From contig JAQCGQ010000007.1 of assembly GCA_027730465.1 (NCBI GenBank), positions 1 through 13,847 on the forward strand: a stretch of DNA of 13,847 nt, written 5' to 3'. A program made the translations under genes and the position numbers. Positions within the stretch are counted from its first letter, which is position 1; the number at the start of each line of letters is the position of its first letter. Below are positions 1 to 6,529 of the stretch, piece after piece. The notes under the pieces are model-generated. The model was not told the origin of the DNA. It worked only from the letters and a program-made list of their open reading frames with translations, and searched no databases. This DNA comes from Actinomycetota bacterium. GTDB taxonomy: Bacteria; Actinomycetota; Actinomycetes; Nanopelagicales; Nanopelagicaceae.

Positions 1-116
1 AACTAAAGATATTTGATGCCGGTGATTTATTAATGCCTGGTGGAGATCTAGTTAAATCACTTAAAGTTTGAGAAAAAACTACTGAGAAAATATCAAAGGT
101 AGGTGCCATTGCCATT
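1..116 (+). pseudogene. Remnant of a second agmatinase-family ureohydrolase gene
   Basis: Read in the frame starting at base 3, this gives LKIFDAGDLLMPGGDLV, then KSLKV, a TGA stop (69-71), then EKTTEKISKVGAIAI. It aligns without gaps to residues 82-119 of the intact ureohydrolase at 631-1632 (bases 874-987). By hand count there are 28 differences in 114 bases, about 75% identity, mostly at third codon positions. The stop replaces a Leu codon (TTA to TGA). The metal-binding motifs (GGDHS, DAHAD, DVD) are absent because the homology ends at about 116, where a potC-like sequence takes over. The 5' part, if any, lies outside the window. The mainly synonymous divergence suggests a once-functional paralog or a foreign allele rather than a fresh duplicate. 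An assembly chimera at a contig edge is the main alternative. Confidence 0.8.
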
Positions 117-350
117 AGTAATGCCAGGAATTGCTGGAGCGGCGCTACTAGCTTTTCACTTTCATTTGATGACTTTATTATTACAAATTTTAACTCTGGT
201 GTGGTTTCAACCTTTCCAAAGTTTGTTTATGTCTCAGCTGCTAGAGGAATACCGGCCCAAGCAAACGTGATCGGTAGTGCAATGTTTTTCATTGCTTTAA
301 TAATTGTAATAGTTGGTCAAGTAGTTAGCCGGCAACGCAAGAAGGTATAA
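112..350 (+). pseudogene. potC: Frameshifted C-terminal remnant of a spermidine/putrescine ABC permease (PotC-like)
   Basis: In frame 1, bases 112-156 encode PLVMPGIAGAALLAF. From base 153 in frame 3 the reading continues FSLSFDDFIITNFNSG to a hydrophobic segment (IGSAMFFIALIIVIVGQVV) and a basic tail RQRKKV, with TAA at 348-350. The PGI-AGALLAF and LSFDDFIIT pattern is the typical C-terminal end of PotC-type inner-membrane permeases of polyamine importers. The two halves join if one A is restored after GCTTTT (about 156-157), giving AFTLSFDD, so a single-base deletion is the likely lesion. The N-terminal roughly two-thirds of the permease is missing and is replaced by ureohydrolase sequence. 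It cannot encode a working permease as it stands. Family assignment is fairly firm; the substrate (putrescine or spermidine) is inferred from the family. Confidence 0.8.
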
Positions 351-363
351 AAAGATTACTGAT

Positions 364-507
364 CTAACCATCTAACCCATACGGATCATTTTCATTTAAA
401 TTACGCCTTCTAATTCTAATTTTATGAATCGACTGGTCAGTTTCTGGATCATAGAGCTCAATGCGCTTACCAAAAATTAAATTTGCGAGCCAGTCTAGAA
501 AACGCAT
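364..507 (-). CDS. Small hypothetical protein, 47 aa
   Basis: This is an unrecognised short ORF on the minus strand, starting MRFLDWLANLIFGKRIELYD and ending NENDPYGLDG. The N-terminus is an amphipathic/hydrophobic stretch (residues 1-13, FLDWLANLIF). A charged middle follows with a basic run (KIRIRRR, residues 29-35) and an acidic, polar tail. No cysteine or catalytic motif is visible. The start is supported by GGAAAGGA (520-513 on the minus strand), which ends 5 nt before the ATG. Its stop lies 13 bp from the convergent stop of the potC remnant. The short length, strong ribosome-binding site and coherent composition favour a real gene, but no family is recognised. It could be a small membrane-peripheral protein; that is speculative. 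Confidence 0.6.
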   Translation of the reverse strand: MRFLDWLANLIFGKRIELYDPETDQSIHKIRIRRRNLNENDPYGLDG

Positions 508-512
508 TTAAT

Positions 513-520
513 TCCTTTCC
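513..520 (-). promoter_or_regulatory. Shine-Dalgarno site of the 47-aa ORF
   Basis: On the minus strand GGAAAGGA precedes ATG at 507 with a 5-nt gap (ATTAA plus flanking A). It is one of the few strong ribosome-binding sites in this window and is the main reason to believe the short ORF. Confidence 0.6.
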
Positions 521-558
521 AAATCTAGGCACCTATAATTTTTAGGATACTAAATGCT

Positions 559-592
559 ACTGCTTTAACTGGCTATAAGCAGTCATTTTTTT
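559..592 (+). terminator. Probable rho-independent terminator upstream of the ureohydrolase gene
   Basis: Inverted repeat ACTGCTT (559-565) and AAGCAGT (577-583) forms a perfect 7-bp stem with an 11-nt loop, followed by CA and seven T (586-592). This is the classical hairpin plus U-tract on the plus strand. It would stop rightward transcription from the decayed permease region and insulate the ureohydrolase gene, which then needs its own promoter just downstream. The stem has three G:C pairs, so efficiency may be moderate. Confidence 0.6.
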
Positions 593-623
593 CACTTTAC
601 CGATTAATTACTGGATATATACT
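591..623 (+). promoter_or_regulatory. Predicted promoter for a leaderless ureohydrolase transcript
   Basis: TATACT at 618-623 is a near-consensus -10 hexamer, ending 7 nt before the ATG at 631. TTCACT at 591-596 is a weak -35 candidate with a long 21-bp spacer. No Shine-Dalgarno is present between them and the start. Transcription would begin at or next to the start codon, as expected of leaderless mRNAs, which are common in Actinobacteria. The -10 is fairly convincing; the -35 is not. Confidence 0.5.
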
Positions 624-630
624 TAAGCCC

Positions 631-1632
631 ATGACAAACATCGGCAATATGTATGGCCCTGATTTCACTTTTCTTGGTATTCCAAGGTGTGATTTAGATA
701 AGCCAGATACTTATAAGGGAGCTGATGTTGTAATAGTTGGTGCTCCTATTGATAGCGGAACCTCCCACCGTTCAGGTGCAAAAATGGGACCACAAGCTAT
801 TCGTATGGGTGATTATCTTCCTCATGATGCATCTCGCCCACATCTTGCAATGCGGATTGATCCGCTGCAAAAGCTAAAAATATTTGATGCTGGTGATCTT
901 TTAATGCCAGGTGGAGATTTAATCAACTCATTAAAAGTATTAGAGGTAGCAACTGAAAAGATTTCAAAAGCTGGCGCTATTGCTGTTGTCTTAGGCGGGG
1001 ATCACTCAGTGGCTTCTGCTGATGTGGCAGGAATTGCAAATCATTTAGGCAAAGGTAAAGTTTCAATGATTCATTTTGATGCGCATGCCGATACTGGCGC
1101 TGATCAATTTGGCGCACTAATTGGACATGGCACACCAATGCGCAGATTAATTGAATCAGGATCAGTTCGTGGTGATCGTTTCTTGCAATTAGGACTTCGT
1201 GGTTATTGGCCAGATGATGCAACTTTAAAGTGGATGGCTGGTAAGGGGATGAAATCTTATGAAATGACAGAGATTCATCATCGCGGAATGAAAGCTGTTT
1301 TAGATGAATCATTTACAATTCTAACTAATGGTTGTGATGGCGTGTTTTTATCTGTTGATATTGATGTGGTTGATCCTGGTATGGCTCCCGGTACTGGCAC
1401 ACCAGAGCCAGGAGGCATGACAAGTCGAGAGTTACTTGAGGCTGTGCGAAGAATTTGTTTAGAACTGCCAATTGTTGGCATTGATGTAGTTGAAGTTGCA
1501 CCTGCTTATGACAGCAGTGATATCACAGCAATCTTAGCTAATCGAGTAGTACTAGAGGCGTTAAGTGCAATTGCACTTAAAAAAGCGGGCGGTAAATACT
1601 CTGCAACCCGTAATTTATTAGATAGAGATTAA
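631..1632 (+). CDS. speB: Agmatinase-family ureohydrolase (agmatinase or guanidinobutyrase)
   Basis: A cytosolic dinuclear manganese hydrolase that releases urea from a guanidino compound. The full arginase/agmatinase fold is present in 333 aa, a normal length. Metal-binding motifs are intact: GGDHS (H125), DAHAD (D150, H152, D154) and DIDVVDP (D243, D245). The GHGTPMRR segment (165-172) and the APGTGTPEPGG segment (252-262) are typical of the agmatinase/guanidinobutyrase branch rather than arginase. Agmatinase would make putrescine; guanidinobutyrase would make GABA directly, the substrate of the convergent gabT. Sequence alone does not decide between them, so the symbol speB is used for the family. 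The ATG at 631 is chosen because a -10 hexamer lies 7 nt upstream and no upstream in-frame start with a ribosome-binding site is seen. The stop overlaps the gabT stop. A decayed relative lies at 1-116. Confidence 0.9.
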   Translation: MTNIGNMYGPDFTFLGIPRCDLDKPDTYKGADVVIVGAPIDSGTSHRSGAKMGPQAIRMGDYLPHDASRPHLAMRIDPLQKLKIFDAGDLLMPGGDLINSLKVLEVATEKISKAGAIAVVLGGDHSVASADVAGIANHLGKGKVSMIHFDAHADTGADQFGALIGHGTPMRRLIESGSVRGDRFLQLGLRGYWPDDATLKWMAGKGMKSYEMTEIHHRGMKAVLDESFTILTNGCDGVFLSVDIDVVDPGMAPGTGTPEPGGMTSRELLEAVRRICLELPIVGIDVVEVAPAYDSSDITAILANRVVLEALSAIALKKAGGKYSATRNLLDRD

Positions 1633-2981
1633 CTCTTAACAGAGGCTATTGCCTCATCTAATACAGAAAGACCATCTTTTAGCAGATCTTCATCAATAAT
1701 TAATGGCGGCAGTAATCTAATTACATTTGCATAGGTTCCAGCTGAAAGAATAAGCACACCCTTGCTAATGCAGTATTTAGTAATTGCTAATTGAGCTGCT
1801 GAATTTGGCTCATTACTACCTGGTTTAATTAACTCAATCGCTTGCATAGCGCCCCGGCCTCTAACCTCACCAATAATGGAGTATTTCTTTGCCATCTGAA
1901 GGAGGGCATCATTCATAATCTTGCCAATTTTATTAGCACGCTCTACTAAATTATCTTTTTCAATGGTTTCAATAGCGCCAAGAGCTGCAGCGCATGCAAT
2001 TGGATTTCCACCATATGTGCCACCTAGTCCTGAAAGATGAATTGAATCCATAACATCAGCCCTACCAGTTACTCCAGCAAGTGGCAGACCGGCAGCGATT
2101 CCTTTAGCAGTAACAATTAAATCTGGAACGACAGATTCATCCTCAGATGCAAACATATGCCCAGTTCGCCCAAATCCAGTTTGTACTTCATCTGCAATAA
2201 AAATAATTCCGTAATCTTTACAGAATTTAGAAAGTCCAGGTAGAAAACCCTTACACGGAACGATAAATCCACCCTCACCAAGAATTGGCTCTATAACGAT
2301 ACAAGCGACATTACTGGCGCCAATCTCCTTTTCAATTTTATGCAGCACCATGGATAAAACAGAACTCTCACAAGGTTTAACGCATGCATCACACCTATAT
2401 GGATATGCCATCGGCATTCGGTAAACCTCTGGAGCAAAGGGCCCAAATCCATCCTTATATGGCATGTTCTTAGCTGTCATTGCCATAGTTAAATTAGTTC
2501 GTCCATGGTAGCCATGCTCAAAAACAACTACTGCAGATCGCTTAGTAAATTTACGAGCAATTTTTACAGCATTTTCAACCGCCTCAGCACCTGAGTTAAA
2601 GAGTGCTGATTTCTTCTTATGAGTTCCTGGGGTTAAGCGGTTAAGTGCTTCACAAACTTCAACATATCCGGTGTAAGGCACAACCATAAAACAAGTATGA
2701 GTAAATGCATCTATTTGTGTTTTAACATTTTCAATTACTTTAGGTGATGAATGGCCAACATTTAATACTGCAATACCTGCGCCTAAATCTAAAATTGAAT
2801 TACCATCAACATCAATAATTATTGAACCCTCAGCTCTTTCAATAAATACTGGAAAAGCTGTACCTAATGAGGCTGAAACTGCCTCGGCTCTGCGTTTAAT
2901 TAATTGCTCAGATTTTGGTCCAGGAATAGCTGTAATCAGATTACGCTTTTGCGCAATTGGGTTTTTTGCCTCTGAGTACAT
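1629..2981 (-). CDS. gabT: 4-aminobutyrate aminotransferase
   Basis: A PLP-dependent class III (fold type I) aminotransferase, cytosolic, moving the amino group of GABA to 2-oxoglutarate to give succinate semialdehyde and glutamate. At 450 aa it is the usual length and closely follows the actinobacterial GabT pattern: NSGAEAVENAVKIAR (129-143), YHGRTNLTMAMT (158-169), EPILGEGGF (231-239), IADEVQTGFGRTG (262-274, cofactor-contacting D264) and TAKGIAAGLPL (291-301) with the Schiff-base lysine K293. GGTYGGNPIACAAA (320-333) and RLLPPL (422-427) are also family hallmarks. An unusual CxxCxxxC cluster (C197, C200, C204) follows YPYR. The start ATG at 2981 has no Shine-Dalgarno; a TAGCAT hexamer 6 nt upstream suggests leaderless expression. 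It is divergent from dxr and convergent with the ureohydrolase. A putrescine or other omega-amino substrate cannot be excluded. Confidence 0.93.
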   Translation of the reverse strand: MYSEAKNPIAQKRNLITAIPGPKSEQLIKRRAEAVSASLGTAFPVFIERAEGSIIIDVDGNSILDLGAGIAVLNVGHSSPKVIENVKTQIDAFTHTCFMVVPYTGYVEVCEALNRLTPGTHKKKSALFNSGAEAVENAVKIARKFTKRSAVVVFEHGYHGRTNLTMAMTAKNMPYKDGFGPFAPEVYRMPMAYPYRCDACVKPCESSVLSMVLHKIEKEIGASNVACIVIEPILGEGGFIVPCKGFLPGLSKFCKDYGIIFIADEVQTGFGRTGHMFASEDESVVPDLIVTAKGIAAGLPLAGVTGRADVMDSIHLSGLGGTYGGNPIACAAALGAIETIEKDNLVERANKIGKIMNDALLQMAKKYSIIGEVRGRGAMQAIELIKPGSNEPNSAAQLAITKYCISKGVLILSAGTYANVIRLLPPLIIDEDLLKDGLSVLDEAIASVKS

Positions 2982-2987
2982 GCGTAA

Positions 2988-2993
2988 ATGCTA
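2988..2993 (-). promoter_or_regulatory. Predicted -10 element of gabT (leaderless)
   Basis: On the minus strand TAGCAT is followed by exactly 6 nt (TTACGC) and the gabT ATG, placing the expected transcription start on the A of the start codon. No Shine-Dalgarno is present. No good -35 hexamer is visible at 16-18 bp. Confidence 0.45.
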
Positions 2994-3020
2994 GCGGATT
3001 AGGTCTAGTACCGGCGCAGT

Positions 3021-3026
3021 TAAGAT
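3021..3026 (+). promoter_or_regulatory. Predicted -10 element of dxr (leaderless)
   Basis: TAAGAT is followed by exactly 6 nt (ACTCAT) and the dxr ATG at 3033. There is no Shine-Dalgarno upstream of this start. The -10 faces away from the gabT -10, with 27 bp between the two hexamers, so the two polymerase footprints overlap. No recognisable -35 is seen. Confidence 0.5.
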
Positions 3027-3032
3027 ACTCAT

Positions 3033-4160
3033 ATGCGCGAGATAGTCATTTTGGGCTCAACTGGATCAATAGGTGTACAGGCCCTGGAGATTGTTTCCGC
3101 CTATCCAGATAAGTTTCGAGTTATTGGTCTAAGTGCGGGGCGAAAAAATCCAACATTACTAATGCAGCAGGCTAAAAAATTTAATGTGCCAATTGTTGGC
3201 AGTATGGCAACTGCTCCTAAAACAGATGGAGTTAAGATAATTGATGGTGATAATTCATCAGTTGAGATTGCGGCAATTCCTTGTGACATTGTTTTAAATG
3301 GCATTACTGGCTCAATTGGGTTAGGCCCAACACTTTCTGCGCTAGCAGTTGGAAATAAGGTTGCGTTAGCCAATAAAGAGTCCTTAGTTGCTGGCGGGGA
3401 ATTAGTCATGAAATATGGCAGCGATAAATTAATACCGGTTGACTCTGAACACTCTGCTATTTATCAGGCACTTTTGGCTGGAAAAGTAAGTGATGTTAAG
3501 AAACTGATTTTAACTGCAAGTGGTGGTCCGTTTAGAGATAGAGCAGATCTATCTGATGTCAGCGTTACTGATGCATTAAATCACCCAACCTGGTCTATGG
3601 GTGAAGTAGTAACGATTAACTCCGCCACCTTGCTTAACAAAGGACTTGAGATAATTGAAGCCCATTATTTGTTTGGGCTTTCTTATGATGTGATTGAAGC
3701 AGTAATTCATCCTCAATCTGTGGTGCATTCACTTGTTGAATTCATTGATGGTTCAACAATTGCGCAAGCATCACCACCGAATATGAAAGGCCCGATTGCT
3801 TACGCACTTTCTTATCCAGAGCGAATAGGTAAAGCTTGTGAGGCGATTGACTGGAGTAAGTCACATACTTGGAATTTTTCACCAATTGATAATAAAAAGT
3901 ATCCTGCAGTTGAGTTAGCAAAAAATTGTGGCAGGGCCGGTGGGGGATTACCAGCAATTTATAATGCTGCAAATGAGGTGGCAGTTGCTGCATTTTTAGC
4001 ATCACAAATTAAATTCACAGCCATAATTGAGGTGGTTGAGCGAGTAGTTAACGCATTGATTAGTAATACTGCAACTACAATTAGAGATATCTCTGATGTC
4101 AGTGGCATAGAGCAAAGTGCACGAATTAAAGCTAGTGAGTTAATAAAGGAGATCGCTTAA
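3033..4160 (+). CDS. dxr: 1-deoxy-D-xylulose 5-phosphate reductoisomerase
   Basis: The first committed enzyme of the MEP isoprenoid pathway. It isomerises and reduces 1-deoxyxylulose 5-phosphate to 2-C-methylerythritol 4-phosphate with NADPH, in the cytosol. The dinucleotide motif GSTGSIG lies at 8-14, ANKESLV at 113-119, the metal-binding pair in PVDSEHSA (D137, E139), the flexible-loop region NHPTWSMG (183-190) and NKGLEIIEA (202-210) with the third metal ligand E206. QSVVHS (228-233) and NAANEVAVAAF (311-321) belong to the later catalytic and C-terminal domains. At 375 aa it is slightly shorter than the E. coli enzyme but complete. It is first in the run leading to rseP and ispG, a conserved order; ispG acts later in the same pathway. 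The start has a -10 hexamer 6 nt upstream and no Shine-Dalgarno. Confidence 0.97.
   Translation: MREIVILGSTGSIGVQALEIVSAYPDKFRVIGLSAGRKNPTLLMQQAKKFNVPIVGSMATAPKTDGVKIIDGDNSSVEIAAIPCDIVLNGITGSIGLGPTLSALAVGNKVALANKESLVAGGELVMKYGSDKLIPVDSEHSAIYQALLAGKVSDVKKLILTASGGPFRDRADLSDVSVTDALNHPTWSMGEVVTINSATLLNKGLEIIEAHYLFGLSYDVIEAVIHPQSVVHSLVEFIDGSTIAQASPPNMKGPIAYALSYPERIGKACEAIDWSKSHTWNFSPIDNKKYPAVELAKNCGRAGGGLPAIYNAANEVAVAAFLASQIKFTAIIEVVERVVNALISNTATTIRDISDVSGIEQSARIKASELIKEIA
4146..4151 (+). promoter_or_regulatory. Shine-Dalgarno site of rseP, inside the end of dxr
   Basis: AAGGAG sits 9 nt before the rseP ATG at 4161, within the last codons of dxr. It fixes the rseP start and indicates translation from the dxr mRNA. 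Confidence 0.7.
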
Positions 4161-5351
4161 ATGGCATTTATCGGTGTAGTAGCTTTTATCGCTGCTCTTT
4201 TAATTTCAGTAATGATTCATGAGGCCGGACATTATTTAACTGCAAAAAAGTTTGGAATGAAGGTTACAGAATTTTTTATTGGTTTTGGAAAAAAGATTTG
4301 GTCTACTCAACGAGGTGAGACTGAGTTTGGTGTTAAGGCGATACCAGCTGGTGGCTACTGCCGAATTGTTGGAATGTCACCCAGGGAAGAATTATCAGAG
4401 GCTGATAGTGATCGCGCTTTTGTTAAAGCCGGAGTTGGCCAAAGACTAATTGTTTTAGGCGCAGGATCTTTTCTACACTTTGTGATTGGTTTCATTTTAC
4501 TGCTAACTCTATTTTTATCAGTTGGTGTTACTTCCGTTACCAGCACTATTGAAAATGTGAGTGCGTGTATTCCACAGAAAACTAATGAAGTCTGTTCAGA
4601 AAACTCTGTGCCATCACCTGCTAAAAAAGTTGGAATTATGGCTGGTGATAAAGTCACAAAAGTAAATGGGCAAATCTATGAAGAGTGGGTTGATGTAATT
4701 ACAATAATTCGTGCCTCAGCGGGAAAGCAAATTGAGGTTACTATTGAAAGAAATGGCATGCCAATGAACTTTTTGGTTACCCCAACAAGTAGAGATTTAA
4801 ATGGTGAAAAAGTTGGCGTTCTTGGTGTGATAAACACAGTTGGCACAATTACCTATGCACCAGTTACGGCAACTGCTAAAGCAACTAAATACACCGGTGA
4901 AATCTTAAAAAATAGTTTGACAGCATTATTTACGCTCCCTGCCAAGATCCCAGATTTGGTAAGACAAACCTTTGATGGAGAAAAGCGAGATGAACAAGGT
5001 TTAGTCGGTGTTGTAGGTGTGGCAAGAGTAAGTGGTGAAACTGCTAGTACTGATGTTTTAACAGTGCGGGAGAAGGTCGCCACATTTATTTTAATTATCG
5101 CCTCACTTAATCTGTTTGTTGGAATGTTTAATTTACTTCCACTTCTGCCACTAGATGGAGGGCATATGGCAGTTGCAATTGCAGATGGCGTTCGAAACTT
5201 CCTAGCTAGGCGGCGTGGATTTAGTAAGCCTGCGCCATTTGATGTCGAGAAACTGGCGCCAATTACTATGGTGGTCTTTATTTTCATGGCTTCTTTATCA
5301 CTTCTTCTGCTCACAGCAGACATCTTTAATCCAATCAGACTTAATTTCTAG
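4161..5351 (+). CDS. rseP: Site-2 protease, RseP/Rip1-type membrane zinc metalloprotease (M50)
   Basis: An intramembrane protease that cuts membrane-anchored regulators such as anti-sigma factors after a first external cleavage. The first membrane helix (about 3-24) carries the zinc motif HEAGH (H20, E21, H24). A second hydrophobic segment spans about 97-121. One PDZ-like domain lies at about 150-215. The third zinc ligand is in NLLPLLPLDGGH (324-335, D332), and a last membrane helix covers about 366-387. The length of 396 aa is close to that of mycobacterial Rip1. Two cysteines (C136, C145) fall in the predicted external segment before the PDZ domain and could form a disulfide; this is inference. 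The ATG directly follows the dxr stop (no intergenic base) and has a clear Shine-Dalgarno. The dxr-rseP-ispG order is conserved in Actinobacteria. Substrates cannot be told from the sequence. Confidence 0.93.
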   Translation: MAFIGVVAFIAALLISVMIHEAGHYLTAKKFGMKVTEFFIGFGKKIWSTQRGETEFGVKAIPAGGYCRIVGMSPREELSEADSDRAFVKAGVGQRLIVLGAGSFLHFVIGFILLLTLFLSVGVTSVTSTIENVSACIPQKTNEVCSENSVPSPAKKVGIMAGDKVTKVNGQIYEEWVDVITIIRASAGKQIEVTIERNGMPMNFLVTPTSRDLNGEKVGVLGVINTVGTITYAPVTATAKATKYTGEILKNSLTALFTLPAKIPDLVRQTFDGEKRDEQGLVGVVGVARVSGETASTDVLTVREKVATFILIIASLNLFVGMFNLLPLLPLDGGHMAVAIADGVRNFLARRRGFSKPAPFDVEKLAPITMVVFIFMASLSLLLLTADIFNPIRLNF

Positions 5352-5352
5352 A

Positions 5353-5358
5353 TAAGAT
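5353..5358 (+). promoter_or_regulatory. Predicted -10 element of ispG (leaderless)
   Basis: TAAGAT, the same hexamer as at dxr, lies exactly 6 nt before the ispG ATG at 5365. The 13-bp gap after rseP has no Shine-Dalgarno. This suggests an internal promoter giving a leaderless ispG mRNA in addition to read-through from dxr-rseP. No clear -35 is visible. Confidence 0.45.
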
Positions 5359-5364
5359 TTAGCT

Positions 5365-6516
5365 ATGGTTGATTTAGGTATTCCAGCAGCACCAGCGCCA
5401 ATTTTGGCGCCACGTCGAAAAAGTAGGCAATTAAAAGTTGGTTCAGTATTAGTTGGCGGAGATGCACCTGTCTCAGTTCAATCGATGTGTACAACTCTTA
5501 CAGCAGATGTGGATTCAACCTTGCAACAGATTGCCGAATTAACTGCTTCTGGTTGTCAAATAGTTAGAGTTGCCGTTCCCTCACAAGATGATGCTGATGC
5601 CCTAGCGCAGATTGCTAAAAAATCACAAATTCCAGTAATTGCTGATATTCACTTTCAACCAAAATATATTTTTGCAGCAATTGATGCTGGCTGTGCTGCA
5701 GTTCGAGTAAATCCTGGAAATATTAAACAATTTGATGACAAAGTTAAAGAGGTTGCAAAAGCAGCTGGTGATGCAAAGATTCCAATTCGAATTGGTGTTA
5801 ATGCCGGCTCACTTGATCCAAGATTACTTGCAAAGTATGGCAAGGCAACACCTGAGGCATTAGCTGAGTCAGCCTTATGGGAAGCATCCTTATTTGAAGA
5901 GCATGGCTTTAGTGATATTAAAATTTCAGTTAAACATCATGATCCAGTAACAATGGTGAAGGCTTATCGTATCTTGGCAGCTAAATGTGATTATCCATTA
6001 CATCTTGGTGTCACTGAGGCGGGCCCACTATTTCAAGGAACAATTAAATCTGCTACTGCTTTTGCAATATTACTGGCGGAAGGTATTGGGGATACGATTC
6101 GTGTTTCACTATCTGCCCCGCCCGTTGAAGAGGTAAAGGTTGGTATATCTATTTTAGAATCACTTAATTTACGTCAACGTAAATTAGAGATCGTCTCTTG
6201 TCCTTCATGTGGTCGTGCGCAAGTAGATGTCTACTCTTTGGCTGAAAAAGTTCAAGCAGGATTACAAGGAATGACAGTGCCACTTCGAGTTGCAGTGATG
6301 GGTTGTGTGGTTAACGGACCGGGTGAGGCAAGAGAGGCAGATCTTGGTGTGGCTTCTGGTAATGGTAAGGGTCAAATATTTGTAAAGGGTGAGGTAATTA
6401 AAACCGTGCCAGAGGCACAGATTGTTGAGACGCTAATTGAAGAAGCAATGCGCCTTGCGGAAGAAATGGAAGCCGCGGGAGTTGCATCAGGTGCGCCAAC
6501 TGTTGCAGTTCAATAG
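5365..6516 (+). CDS. ispG: 4-hydroxy-3-methylbut-2-en-1-yl diphosphate synthase (GcpE)
   Basis: The penultimate MEP-pathway enzyme. It is a 4Fe-4S protein that reductively opens methylerythritol cyclodiphosphate to HMBPP in the cytosol. At 383 aa it is the short bacterial form without the plant-type insert. The N-terminal TIM-barrel part shows SVQSMCTT (37-44), IADIHFQPK (92-100) and RVNPGNI (114-120). The C-terminal cluster domain has C279 and C282 in SCPSCGR, C314 in [11 protein letters not shown] and E321. This spacing is identical to the three cysteines and the glutamate ligand of the E. coli enzyme. The start at 5365 is favoured by the -10 hexamer 6 nt upstream. The N-terminal extension before residue 20 is short and Ala/Pro-rich, as in other actinobacterial IspG. 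It follows rseP by 13 bp and precedes proS by 13 bp. Confidence 0.97.
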   Translation: MVDLGIPAAPAPILAPRRKSRQLKVGSVLVGGDAPVSVQSMCTTLTADVDSTLQQIAELTASGCQIVRVAVPSQDDADALAQIAKKSQIPVIADIHFQPKYIFAAIDAGCAAVRVNPGNIKQFDDKVKEVAKAAGDAKIPIRIGVNAGSLDPRLLAKYGKATPEALAESALWEASLFEEHGFSDIKISVKHHDPVTMVKAYRILAAKCDYPLHLGVTEAGPLFQGTIKSATAFAILLAEGIGDTIRVSLSAPPVEEVKVGISILESLNLRQRKLEIVSCPSCGRAQVDVYSLAEKVQAGLQGMTVPLRVAVMGCVVNGPGEAREADLGVASGNGKGQIFVKGEVIKTVPEAQIVETLIEEAMRLAEEMEAAGVASGAPTVAVQ

Positions 6517-6517
6517 A

Positions 6518-6523
6518 TAGGCT
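6518..6523 (+). promoter_or_regulatory. Predicted -10 element of proS (leaderless)
   Basis: TAGGCT lies exactly 6 nt (TTACCT) before the proS ATG at 6530, in the 13-bp gap after ispG. There is no Shine-Dalgarno. This is the fourth case in the window of a TANNNT hexamer at this exact distance. No -35 is evident. Confidence 0.4.
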
Positions 6524-6529
6524 TTACCT

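Noticed and set aside
112..350. Programmed frameshift to rescue the permease reading frame
   Set aside because: The 5' two-thirds of the gene is missing and an upstream nonsense codon is present, so shifting frame would not restore a protein. Decay or assembly error is simpler.
528..592. TATAAT at 534-539 just before the hairpin terminator, suggesting a tiny RNA of about 47 nt
   Set aside because: There is no -35 (ATTCCT at the expected place), and TATAAT is common by chance in AT-rich intergenic DNA. Not enough to call an RNA gene.
4853..5323. Minus-strand 156-codon open frame antisense to rseP
   Set aside because: The plus strand encodes an intact M50 protease with all zinc motifs. The antisense frame is Ser/Thr/Ala-rich, has no ribosome-binding site and matches no family.
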